From Macrocystis pyrifera (lineage: Eukaryota > Sar > Phaeophyceae > Laminariales > Laminariaceae), in NCBI GenBank assembly GCA_031763025.1, contig JASSKH010000005.1, positions 10,682,528 through 10,746,527 of the forward strand: DNA of 64,000 bases. Direction: 5' to 3'. Position 1 is the stretch's first letter. Each line of letters starts with the position of its first letter. Shown in pieces: positions 49,601 through 60,845 of this stretch. Below the pieces are notes generated by a model. The model was not told the DNA's origin, did no database searches, and saw only the letters and a list, made by a program, of their open reading frames with translations. Position numbers and translations under genes: made by a program.

Positions 49601-52087
49601 TATTCAAGCGGTGCATGTTTTTGCGACCGGGCTGAAGTCACAAGAGGGAGGTACCCCGAATGAGCACCAACATTGTCGAGCTTGCGTCGAGGTCCACGGT
49701 GAGCACCGGGCTTCACGCGAGGCGGGCGACGGGGCTCACTGTGAAAGAGAGGGAGGAAACCTTTACCCGGACTGAATCGGTGGAGAGATGGTCGCGAGAG
49801 GCGCGGGCGGCGTACGAGGCTGAGAGAGAAGCTCCGCTGTTCGATTTTTTCTTTTTTACTTTTTTTCTTTTCGACCGGTGTACGGTGTTCCAATCAGGTA
49901 GTAACTTACTACACAAGAGGGGACGGGGATTTTTTTTCTTTCAGAAATTTTCGGTTTCATTTTCATTGTTTTTGCTGTGTTGCTGTGCCGTGCTGTGTGC
50001 TTTATCTTTCGTACATATGAGTACAGACACAGAGCATATCGAAAGAAGAAAATATGTACCCTACCTGGGGTTTGTACGTACGTACGACATGTGAGCGAGC
50101 GTAGCGGAAAACCGCCCGCGACGCGAAGCTTATGTACGTACGTACGACATCCGCGACGTGAAGCTCATGTCGCGTCCGAGCTGTTTTCTCCTGCAGCATG
50201 GCGGCGGGACTCTTGGCAATATCAAGTCGCCAGTTTGCAACTACAGTCATAAAAAACTATATCAGTCAATCATGAACTTCTGTCCGCTTCGCATAATTTG
50301 AAGTACTTTTTCATCCTGAGCGAGCGTAGCGGGCGGCGTAGGCCGCCCGCGGAGCGAAGCGCCTTGTATGTATATATACCTACTTTAGTACTCCGCACAT
50401 ACGAGTAGCAATCGTAGCTGTCGGCTGAGCATGGCAGAAGAGGATAGATTCAAACAGGAGTATTAAAACGCGATACTTTGTCCGTAAAGCTGCCATTAAC
50501 ATTGCTAGTACGCTTGTCATACGTCATACCACTACGCAGCTCTTAAATATTTCTCAAGAGGTGCAGAAGAGTACAAGTACCATAAAAGGGCTTGAGGAAG
50601 GGACGAAGTAGGGACACAAGAAGTTACTTGCAGAAACTGACTGGTGTCCACGATACCATGTCCTTTAAACGGCATAAACATGTTTAGGAAAGCACAAGTT
50701 ACGCTCAGTACTTTGTGTGTGACGATGTTATACACCCAATTCGCTAGACCCTGAAACCCGCATCGAAAAATGAGGCTGTGAAGCCTTGAGGCCAAAGAAG
50801 CGATGCCGTCATAATTTTCGCCCACAGGCTCGAATTGCACAACAGTTCATCGTACAGAGGTCGTCCAAGCAGCAACAAGATAAGTCATCGCCGCTGGATA
50901 CGGTCGAGTTCATGTTGTCCGGCCACAGCTTTTGCGGCTAGTAACACCTACCAGGTACACCAGTTAGCACGTTTACAGTGTAGGCTCTAGTCTCATCTAT
51001 TACAAAAGACGGACATTACGCGTAGTACATACCAGGTACCAGGTACTAAGCACCAGATGATACAACATACAATGGTATAGCAATCCCATCGTTGCTACGT
51101 CGCCTCTGAGACGATGGAGCAATGGCGGCCGCGGCCATGACTTCCATGTCCCTTCTCAACTTTAAGGTTGGTACTACTATAGACTCTTACTTCGAAACGC
51201 GCTTCATCTGTACGACTACAACACACGAGAAATCGGTCTCACGACGTGACGGGCTCGGGTCATACCTGGTTCATGTTGCGACCTCGATCGTGCGACCTCT
51301 GTAGAGCCATGTCATTGGCCAACTATTCCTCCGCAGCTCAAAATCGAAAAATCTGTGTCGTGAGTATTTGATGAGACCGCACCATTAATAGTCGATTTCT
51401 AGGTCGTTTTACATTGGCCTGAAGAGGGTTTGATGGGACTCCCCGGACGTTATAGGGTGGAATCACCGTTATTCTTCAAGGACCAGCTCGACCGAAACGT
51501 GGACAATGGTCTCCGTTTTAGGGTTACAGCGTTGTTATACATACTCGAGACTTAGACAGACGTGTGGAAATCTTTTGTCTACCACTGACTGCTCTCCTCG
51601 CTTACTGCCTTGCCTTGGGTATTAAAAACATCTAGGGTGGATACCTTTTCAGGCTTGAAGGTAGGGAGAGCCAAACTCTCGAGGACTTGAGGTGTGTAAG
51701 CCGAAGTGAGGGACATTCCGGGGTTTTCAACCCAACTCTTGTCATCTCTTCGTAAGTAGAGACGAGTCGGCGAGATCTTGTTTAGTACCGTATTTTCTGC
51801 TTTCACTTTCGAGTTCCTTCCAGCCAAAAAAGTCGGACGTGCCTGAGACGCACCAACACTAGTTTGTTTAACAACAACACAAACGATATATAATCATCGC
51901 CAATCAACAAGAACGCCTACAGAGAGCCCAGCCGGGCACGCCGCGAGCTATGGGCGCAACTAACCTTCTGCTCCAGGACCTTGCTAAATTTTGTACGACG
52001 AAGAAGCTTCTTCTCCGCGTCTCCCCAGCGGCTGTCTTGTTCTGTGAGAGCGCAACAGCAAACGAGAAGGTTGGGAGACCAAGCCAT
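43617..52087 (-). CDS. SRRM1: SRRM1-like splicing coactivator: PWI domain plus RS/KE-rich tail
   Basis: SRm160-type proteins bridge SR proteins and snRNPs in the nucleus; the PWI domain binds nucleic acid. Exons in gene order: 52087-51965 (or from 52041; EQDSRWGDAEKKLLRRTKF..VLEQK), 46857-46735 (VNMDVMQRWIAQRITSLLGF, the P-W-I core with R for P), 45804-45634 (LQLQLTGFLEKS...FMEELWGLL..AQSSLGGIPSAFL), 45393-45305 (E/K-rich coil EEESKKEEELQRRM), 45133-44941 (Ser/Gly/Ala-rich), 44141-43874 (RERSPSDRSESPEKSRKHSK... KKRKSGRRSEDREHRRS, RS/KE domain) and 43715-43617 (EEALRLKVLAAVASKK, stop). Junctions are GT/AG and in phase except between the fifth and sixth listed, where at least one exon (44142-44940) is missing. 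The first intron is 5.1 kb and carries the amplified repeat. The 3' end is 242 bp from the FARS2 stop, tail to tail. Confidence 0.88.
47235..50368 (+). mobile_element. GCGAGCG repeat element, copy 3, core amplified to four tandem units
   Basis: Same ends as the 1.16-kb copies, but the central ~647 bp occurs four times (units start at 47311, 47957, 48605 and 49251). The units join at AATCAGGT/GGAAATCGCC, while the unexpanded copies run AATCAGGT/AGTAAC at the right and CACTT/GGAAATCGCC at the left. Units differ at only a few positions, so the expansion is recent. It lies antisense in the first SRRM1 intron. The plus-strand frame starting [12 protein letters not shown] in each unit is a by-product of repetition. 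Confidence 0.85.
50628..50828 (-). CDS. Unassigned exon candidate inside the SRRM1 intron
   Basis: Protein-like 67-codon segment (PVGENYDGIASLASR...GFQGLANWVYNIVTHK) bounded by AG and CAA/GTAACT, phase 0. No family is recognised. It could be a nested gene with the candidate at 51606-51880, or chance. Confidence 0.25.
51606..51880 (-). CDS. Unassigned exon candidate inside the SRRM1 intron
   Basis: Open frame (ASQARPTFLAGRNSKVKAEN...ISPTRLYLRRDDKSW) ending at a good donor GGCA/GTAAGC, phase 0, compatible with 50828-50628. No start codon or family is recognised. Confidence 0.3.
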
Positions 52088-53749
52088 GATGTTAACAGCA
52101 GTATATATAACTGCTGTTTCGCGGTTTCACAATTGACGGCACAACAAAAAATTAAAAATAAACCAGGCAAGCTGAAATCTGCAAACGGTTTGCCGCCAAA
52201 GATAAACACGTACGCACGCAAAGCTGTTGAGGCACAAACTCATACACAGTTTCGAAATTTTAAATTGTGGCAACGTGAATGCGGTACGAAAAAATCAATA
52301 CCCTTCCTTCCTTCCTGTCTTTCGCATACAGAATAGGGCGGGAAAACCGTGGCCAACGAATGAATACCCGCCAAATTTCGAGATCGAGAAATAATACCCA
52401 GGTGCTCGCGGGTATTTAGGCTCCCGGTACTCGGGAACCCGGTACTCAGATGTCCGATACCCTGGAAAACCCTGAGGATTGCAACTTATTATCCCCTAAA
52501 TCAGGTTTCTTGGGCAGTACCAGGTATTTCGTATTTATTTGCGGCACTTTCGAAGTTGGGGTCGAGTCAACGGAGTTTTGGGAACTCTAACTCTTGCCTT
52601 CGCCCTCCGTCAAGGTAGGTAGACTCTTCGCTGCTAGATTGCTGGACTGTTGTTGCGTACATCAAAGCAAGACATACCAGTGATGCGTGTAATCGGGTTG
52701 AGGTTTTGCGCGGTTGTCATTTTCAACTTCGGTTCTCAAAAACACATCGATTATTTAGTCTTTTGCGGTTCTTGGTCCCTGGTAATAAACGCCTCAACTT
52801 GTATTCGAGAAACAGCAGCTACAGCAGCAGCAGTGTGGTAGCATGCCACCTTCATATGCACTCCACCAAGATAGGGAGCCCGCCCTCTCCATCTGTACTG
52901 GTAGAGAACTCTACTTACATAAAAAAAATATCAAAAGAAACTGAAAGAGATGTCATCGCAAGCTCAAGCACTGCCTCTCTCGGTCTGTCATAAATGCTGC
53001 TGGGTTAAATGTAGCAGTGATACCATTGACCTTTGATACGCTTCAATATATTCGACTGGAGCAGCAGCCCGTAGGGTAATATTACGAAATTTGACGAGAG
53101 AGGGGATGCTAGCGATGCATCTCTTGCTTGAAAGCCATTCAAAAAAACATGTGGGTGCGGTTCTTGCGGTACGGCATACACCTATTAGGTTATCGTACTG
53201 TGGGGTTACCGGTCATAACCGGCAGGTTCTAGATCCGATTTGTGGTTACACGCATCCCTGATTAATACCGATAGTGGGGGTATCTCGGTATTTCATCGGC
53301 TCGTGTGATGTGTGTGATGTGTGAGTGATATAATCATCAGAAGGGTTTCTGGATATTTTGTACCAGGTACGAACTACTGTCCAGGGCATGAAGTTTAGGG
53401 GGTGATAAGTTTCCGTGCTCGGCTTTTCCAGGGCGAAATATCGGGTACGCAGGTCCCGGGTATCCGGGGGGGAATTACCCGGCGGGTATGATAGGCTATT
53501 CGTACCCATGACGGGTATTGACAGGCTAGGAAATACTCGCAAGCACTCGGGTGATCGGCAAAAGCGTAACATCTGTCGCGGAGTGTGACTATGCTACTGA
53601 CATCAATATGGACCCGATAACAAGAAACAACTACTGTAATGCCTTAAAGCCTTGACGTGACACCATCCTTGAACAAACCTTGACCATAGGCTATCATGTA
53701 GGATTGAGTAGAGCGCTCGCCGCTGAGCACAGTTGATCCAATTTTCTTA
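52088..53749. other. Gene-free stretch with degenerate CGGGTA arrays
   Basis: 52333-52485 and 53425-53550 are rich in short GGGTA/TACCC words (CCCGGTACTCGGG, GGGTATCCGG, ACCCGGCGGGTA) between AGGGC-like and AACCCTG-like edges. They look like decayed relatives of the GGGTC-type MITE. No exon recognised. Confidence 0.4.
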
Positions 53750-55430
53750 GTGCCCCGCAAAATGAGCCCTCATTTCTTGTTAGGCTATTGCATGAATCGC
53801 CTCAGCCTCGATCTTAATCCCCCCTCCTTTATTTTCCTGGGCAGTGGCAGGGCGGGAGCGGTGCTGCTGCTGTGTTCTGGTCTCGTACGCTCGATGGGTG
53901 GCCGAAGCTCGTACTGCGGTTTGTTCTTCCATCACATACTCGAGCCTGTTTTTGGACAGCCACGGCGGCACTACTTGTCCAAGGCACACGTTGCAACAAG
54001 CAGTACTTCGTACAAGTACGAGTCTTCAGGACCCCAGAAGCTGAAATGACTGAGTCCTCGCGAGTCCCTAGGGTATCAGAACCTGAAATTACCGAGTACT
54101 CTCGAGTTCCCAGGGTACAAGGAGCTGCAATGGTGTATTTACTCACAACAAAACGACTCTTATATTATCGTACATGTCGACGGGTGCTGCATACGAAACA
54201 AGTCGTAGCCCCTCGATCCTGCTCCCCTCGTGTCTCCATCACCACGCAAGTCCCAGGCACGAAAGCGGCCACCCGTCCTCCCAACCCCCCCTTTATACGC
54301 CAGCGACCGCCGACACTCGAGCACGCGCTGCATACGAAAACAAAACTAGTACAGCACAGCAGCACGATACCTGGTAACCAGTACATACAGCACCAGTACA
54401 GACTGAGCGCCATGTACAACAACAGCAGCAGCAGTACTCGAGGTAGCAAGACCTTCCCTCTATTTCCCAGTGACCGCCGACACTCGAGCACGCGCTACAT
54501 ACAACAGCAGTAGTACAGCACAGCAGCACAATAACCAATAGACACCGCAGCAGTACAGAGCTGCACGACTAGTACAACAACAGCAGCAGCAGCAGTACTC
54601 GAGGTAGAAAGAAGCATGGTGATTCTTGAGGATTGGTCTGCTTGCTTGTGATAATGTGAGCAGAAGTATTATGTCCGACGGTCGCGAGCGCTTCAAGCTC
54701 CAACTGATAAACAATTGGAATCACATCTACCCCCATTTATTCCCTGCAGGACGTTCCATTATTAATTCTGCTCTAGCTCCAAAAAAGCAATGCAACATCA
54801 GCTCGTTTTTTTTTTTTCAACAGGTGACCCTGGATGTATCGTGCGTCTCTCGACCATCTCGGTATCGACTCGGTCCCTACCAAGATTCCCTCCCTATCTG
54901 CTTCTGGGAGTCCGGTCGGGCGCCGTCCGTGAGATGCGCGCTTCCCCGTGGAGCTCGTTGCAGCTCAGGGCGCATCAAAACCCATCGCCATCAACGGTGT
55001 CGATGCCGATGGTTCCAACGAAATGCAATCACCGCTTCAGACCGCTTGCGTATATATTTTCACAATAAAACGACCCTTATATTATCGGACATATCGATAG
55101 GTGCTACTGCACGAGACAACTCATACACCCTCGATCTTGCTCCTCTCTTGTCTCCATTACCTCAAAACTCTTTGGCACGAAAGAAGCCAAGCCCGTTCTA
55201 CCCAATCCCCCCACTATACGCCAGCGACCGCCCACACTCGAGGCTGCGTCTAGCTCGACTCTGGCGTGAGGCCTGGAATAATGCGGCGTTCACCCCTACT
55301 AGAGCGATAGCGGAATGTTTATCAGCAAGGAAAATGACTCTACCAACCACAATCGTAGAGATTTGGTATGATTACATTATTGTTGACTATGATCATGACA
55401 TCATCGTGTGTGATTATCTATAACTAGGGA
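53750..55430. repeat. Mosaic of CAG-rich and ACCGCC-type repeats
   Basis: A ~200-bp block (CTCCCCTCGTGTCTCCAT...GGCACGAAAGCGGCCACC...TATACGCCAGCGACCGCC) at 54160-54350 recurs, diverged, at 55060-55260. It also resembles the segment CTCGTGTCTCGAGGCAC..GGCACGAAAGCGGCGACC inside the GCGAGCG element. (CAG)n plus TACTCGAGGTAG occurs twice (54423-54448 and 54577-54608). The 265-codon frame 54626-55423 crosses the second block and is not trusted. Confidence 0.5.
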
Positions 55431-56755
55431 ATAAAAGGCTCTCCCGCCCCCACGGCGGTAGGGCCATTGAAGCATGTAGATCATGATATAGATACGATCA
55501 GAGGCTTCTATTGCAGGGAAAATAAGTAGGATATACATGAGTAGGATATACATGAATTGGGGACAAAGAGTAGGAGATAAGGGCGAATGAAGTAGAAACG
55601 GTGGAGAATGACATCGAAACAATGCAGGTCGATTTATGGAAAACATACAATTTAGAATCCAGTGTTTCGAACTATATGTAAAACTTGTGCAATCTCGATA
55701 AAATATCAAACACAACACACAATGTTCACTTCGCGAAAACGACCACGGCACCACTACACACAATGTACAGTGTAGCATGCGTGTACTATAACAATAGCAG
55801 CAACAAAAAAAACTTGACGGGACAAGATTAGAACAACACCCAACATTCATAATTTTTTGCCTGATATATGATAACGGAGTATCGTTTACCTTCATCCGTA
55901 GCTCAAGCTATCCGGATGTGTGTCGTGTTGTGTAGTTTGAGGGTATCGAACATATATGAAGACGGGGAGATTGACCGTAGTATACCGGACGGATAAAAAA
56001 ATGAACACTCGGGGGATGCGAAGGTAAGTGACATCGAAATCACTGAAAACTGGCCCACAAACTTTTAACAAAGACTAGCCCACTCGAATTTTCACCAGTC
56101 TATTCTCTAAAGCGTCGTGGCAGTTGACAATGCAAGACGGCGGTCGAAACGGGCGAGGTCACGGACGCAACTGGTGATGATTAGAACCGTCGCTCAAAGG
56201 CGGTAGTTGTGAGCTAACCGGGGGTACACGTACATATCGCAACGAGACAAGAGGTGAAATGGCAACCGAAAGGGGAACACGCCATACGTAGTACCTGGTA
56301 AACTACACAAGAAACAAAAACATGTAATACCTATGCCAATGGAAACGCAAAGTTTCGATTAAAAATTTGAATTCCAAAGATACTAGGCAGAATTCATGTA
56401 TAGCTTGCTTCGAGCACGATTCTATAAACCAAAACTTCCAAACTTTCGGATAACCTTGAAAAAAACAACTCTGGGGCCGATGTTGGGCAAAGATCGGCCT
56501 CAGAAAAACTCATACGGATACTGGTATTTAGTTTGAAGCAGCGAGATTCCGAGTCCTCGACAGACATCGATCGACAAAACCAACGATTGCGTCATGAATT
56601 CTGAACGGAGTGCGCTTGTTAGGGGCTCCGACGCACCCTCGGGTCACCGTGATAGCACAATAGCCGGCGCTATGTAGTGGGCGTCGGCCAACCGTATGAT
56701 AGCAAAAACACTTGGCCGCTGGTGCACACAAAACAGACAACATTTCTCGATTCGT
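55431..56755. other. Gene-free stretch
   Basis: A 15-bp tandem pair (GTAGGATATACATGA) lies at about 55527-55556. No exon or RNA recognised. Confidence 0.4.
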
Positions 56756-56970
56756 CTAGAATGGCAAAAAATGAGTTTTTTTGTCAGGTTTGGGAGAAAA
56801 GCGTAGGACGCCGTCGGCAAGCTCTCGCCCCCTAGACCATGGATCCACCTGATATCTTCGAGGCCGTCCTCTATACTCGTTGGCCTTGCCCGACCACAAG
56901 CGGGTTGGCCATGGGCTGAATCTTCGTCGAGATCGGGCGTCTATAGTCGCGCGAGCTGATTTTTATCAGC
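56756..56970 (-). repeat. Diverged inverted copy of the 218-bp array family
   Basis: AATGGCAAAAAATGAGTTTTT, then CAGGTTTGGGAG, GTAGGACGCCG-CGGCAAGCTC and GGTTG-CC-GGGCTGA match the complement of 24000-24190 and 24560-24600. Confidence 0.6.
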
Positions 56971-58890
56971 GTTAAGACAATTTGCAACGAGAAAAAACAA
57001 ATTACGCCGCCCGCAGCCGCTAGATTTTTTTTTCTTCTTAAATCAAACATTTTTTACATTTTCTTCCACAGCGGCCATACGAGAATATCTTCGGCTGTTT
57101 CTTGAAAGCAATGTTTTTGGAAGAAAAAAAACAAGGCTTCACGTTCCCATTGTCATAGGTCCAAGGATACCACAAAAGCGGGAGCAAAAAAATAAAATCG
57201 AAAACGCGAATCTTCATCTTCACTGAAGGCATCGTTGTAAAAAAAAAACGGCGTGTGAATTGCTGGTTTGGTTGTTTACCCCCCCACCCCCCCCTTATCT
57301 ATCGGTACACTCCCTTGTAAAAGGGTGTTTGCTGGGCGACCTGATTTCGCAAGAAACGACGAAGTCTGAAGGCAGAATGTCTTGGTGTCGAATACTTAGC
57401 AAGATTGTTCTGACCGCGGAGATGGCTTTTTTGGCCTTCACGACGAGAGGTTTTATGTAAGGAAATAAGAACAACGTCTAACTGATTCCAGCACTACAGT
57501 CAGCACCGGAAGATAGGCAGGCGACGGGAATGATGGAGACGCCAGCAGTGGTCTCGGAGCCCTACAGTAGAAGGAGTTCCATGATGCGATTGACGTGAAA
57601 CATTTCAAACACGATTACGCAAAAAGAAAATGCGGTGTACGAGGTATACGAACGGAGAACGGTCGTACTTCTAACCGTCCTCGAGAGGCAGAGGGTGGGC
57701 CGGATAGGGGTGTCCTCAGAGGTGGCCAGACGATCGTGCTCGGTGGACAGCTGTGTATGAGTGTGCAAATTGACGCTGATTCGACCAAGTGACAGTCATA
57801 GAACTGTACGGACAGACGATGATCGCTACTTTGGTCAGATAGTCGTGCCTGCATGCGTTTGAAACTTGATACGTACATGGTATGATACGAAGGAGACGCA
57901 GGGCTACCCCAGTATTACGGTAAGTTTTCTCTTTGACGGTCACCTTGACTTCTGACCCTCTCGTCGTCGACGGCATACTTGCTTCGTCAGGGGACAAGAA
58001 AACGGTATGATTGTGCGGCAACGACGTCGGGGGAACGGCACACTACATCGGACATCGGCGCGGCGCAACCATGAATGCCGGCGGGTTAAAAATGTAACTG
58101 CTAAAAACGCGGCGGAACAAAAATGTCCTGTTCGACTCAGATTTCTCTGCTGAAAATGTGGCTGGACAAAAACGTCCTGTTCGATTCAGATTTATCCCTG
58201 GAATTCACGCGTACGTGTGTGTACAGCTGTGCGCTGTGTTACAAGGAGGTGGGAACAATGGTGTGCCGAGTGGGTGCTGCAGAGTCAAGAATAATGTCAG
58301 AGGGAGATGGCAAGTCAGAATTGAAAATTATGTCATCTCTTCCTTGTCGTGCTTTTTCTCTGCGTCAATCTCCAATAAAAGCTGCAGAGGAGAGTTTGAG
58401 TTTGGCCGTCCGATGGCTGAATGGATGGACGTGTTTTGTCGTCATCCTGCATCATACCTGAGGATCGACACTCGGTGTCGTTGTGTCGTTGTACAGACCG
58501 ATGTTTCTTCGGATACCGAATCAACCACCGTCGCCGCAAAAGCGACAGGATCTTCGACGGTTGCACGAAGGAGCTTTCGCCGCGGCCCTTTTTCGCGCAT
58601 TGTATTGTGTACCAACCTTCAACGTGAAACAAAAGGTGCTTGTGTTTTGCCGTCATCCTGTATCACACGTGAAGATCGATGTGTCTGTGCCCGGTGTCGT
58701 TGTGTCATTGAACAGGTTGGTGCTTCTTGGGATACTGAATCAACCACTGTCGCCGCTAAAGCGACAGCTATGGTGCCCATCACCATGACTCGATACTGGG
58801 CCCAATTGCCGGGTTGCGACGTTTTTTTCTTTTTTTGCATCCGACGATTAGGATCTTCGACGGTTGCACGAGAGCGCTCATAAAAAGTGC
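56971..58890. other. Stretch with local duplications; no confirmed gene
   Basis: A ~60-bp unit (GGACAAAAACGTCCTGTTCGA) is duplicated at 58120-58200. A ~205-bp unit (GATACTGAATCAACCAC-GTCGCCGC-AAAGCGACAG) is duplicated at 58500 and 58729. GGATCTTCGACGGTTGCACGA recurs at 58549 and 58851. The 241-codon frame 58158-58883 spans these repeats and has no recognised domain. Confidence 0.4.
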
Positions 58891-59438
58891 TTAAGGGATG
58901 TGCGAGAAAAAAAAAAATCAAACTGCACAAAAAAACAAGTGGATATCAAAGCCAGCTATTTTTTTTAGCTATTTTGTAGGCATCACGCTGACCATGTATA
59001 ATAGATGGACCACCACTAAAAATCAAGATGACAGTGATGATTTTTGGATTTCTGTGAAACAAGCAACAGCCAGATTTCACGATTTTCCTTCCGATTTTCT
59101 TTGAATTGTGACTTGAGTCTTCAATCATGTGAAACACGGATTGTGCAGATGTAGAGCGCAATTTCTCGACGACGTTACCAAGCTGAACCACGAGACTTTG
59201 GTGGGAAGCGGTGGGTGGCATGTGTGAAGCCACAGCCGCGAGCGCGTCGCCGTGACTTGCTCGAGGCTGGATGTTTCAACGACGTAAAAAAAACACGTTC
59301 AAAAATACGTACCAGGTGCTCAAAAAAAATGTGGTCAAATAACTGCTTGTGAAAAACCACGGTCGAGAGAAGATCAGAGTTTTTTCTTGTTCGTGGAAAC
59401 AGAAAGGGGATTTAGAATTCGTGGGCCTTGCTGCCTCA
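58891..59438. other. Gene-free stretch
   Basis: AT-rich; no exon recognised. Confidence 0.35.
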
Positions 59439-60155
59439 GGCTGTTTCCTATGCGGTTCGATTTCGAGCTTCAGATTTATATTTTTCGATCTCAAAAATTA
59501 ATGACCCTGCTTATGCAGTCCAAATATGCAAAATCCGACCGGAAATTTTTCGATCAGATTTTCAAATCGAAAAATGGCATGCTCTCTAAATTCAAGATGT
59601 TATCCACGACAGCAAACAGCAGCAGAACGATCGATGAGTTGGATGGTGACACAGCTGTATAGCGACGTTGCTTCGCGCCCGACGCGCGGGCGGCGGGCGG
59701 CGCGTTCCTCCGTGGCCAGACTACAGTCGGCTGGCTCGGGCTCGGGCCTAGAGACCAAGAAAAGCGCACTCGGCTCGCACCTCTCCGTGGATGCGTACTC
59801 GTAGACTATCACTGCTGTACAGCAGCAGCAACAGTCAGGCACAAAATAGAACACAAAATACCAAGACAGGTTGGCTCTAGCGCACTCGCCACGTCTCTTC
59901 GCCGCCAGGCCAGAGGCAGTCAGCCTTGGCTCGGACGCTTGGGTCCTACTCGCGGGGGGGCGCACCCAGCGCGTCTCTTCGCGGCGCAAATCCACAATAA
60001 CAGCAGTTGGTCTCGGCGTTTGTTCGAATCTCTACACGCACAATAAATCTGATTTTTCCGCACAGGAAGATTGTTTCGATTTGCCAAGTTCACATCTGAA
60101 TATGCGATCGGGTCAGAATCTGAAGCTCAAAAATCGAACCGCATAGGAAACGGCT
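59439..60155 (+). mobile_element. Harbinger/Tourist-type MITE, copy 2
   Basis: Starts GGCTGTTTCCTATGCGG and ends CCGCATAGGAAACGGCT, flanked by TCA at 59436-59438 and 60156-60158 (TNA-type duplication). The interior is close to 15064-15846, including the AATGGCATGCTCT and GCTGTATAGCGACGTTGC blocks. Confidence 0.8.
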
Positions 60156-60459
60156 TCAGCAGACGGAACATGCCAAATCCGGAAAAAAAAACGATTTGAG
60201 AATCCGATGACCCAAAAGCCGACGTCCCGGACCATCAGATTTTCGAATCGAAAAATGGCATCGTCTCCAAATTCAAGCAGCAGCAGAACGATCGATGAGT
60301 TGGGTGAAACAGCTGTATGGCGAAGTTGCTTCGTGCCCCGACACGCAGTCAGCGGTCGGTGCGTCTATCTGTGGCCAGACTACAGCAGTCGGCCACCGCG
60401 GGCTCGGACCTAGAGACCACACGGCGCGCACCTTTTTTGTGGATACTTACTCGTAGACG

Positions 60460-60492
<33 letters not shown>

Positions 60493-60845
60493 AGTCAGTC
60501 AGCGTGCTGGGCTCGGATGCTTCTTTGTGTCAAAACACAAAATACCGAGAGAGGTTGACTCTACGTAGCGCACCATGCATGTCTCTTCGCCGCCAGACCA
60601 GAGGCAGGACTCGGACGCTTGGGTCCTATGCGCAGTGCAGCGCAGCGCACTCGGCGCGTCTCTTCGCGGCGCCAGACCACAACAACAGCAGTTGGTCTCG
60701 GCGATCGCTAGAGTCTCTGCACACACAATAAAATCCGATTTTTCCGGATACGAGGAAGGCTGCTTTGATTCTTGCGAACTGCACAGCTGAAAAAGCGACC
60801 AGGTCGGAATTGCAGCTCAACACCTGAACCGCATCGGAAACAGCC
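60156..60845 (+). mobile_element. Harbinger/Tourist-type MITE, copy 3, left end lost
   Basis: Interior blocks (ATTTGAGAATCCGATGACCC, AATGGCATCG, CAGCTGTATGGCGAAGTTGC) and the right end GAACCGCATCGGAAACAGCC (to 60845) are present. The left terminal repeat is missing, so it forms a head-to-tail pair with copy 2. Confidence 0.65.
60461..60490 (+). repeat. (CAG)10 microsatellite
   Basis: Ten uninterrupted CAG units within MITE copy 3; shorter CAG runs occupy the same place in the other copies. Confidence 0.95.

Noticed and set aside
54626..55423. 265-codon plus ORF, start resembling a glutamine-amidotransferase N-terminus
   Set aside because: The similarity is a few residues only, and the frame runs through a repeated block shared with 54.2 kb.
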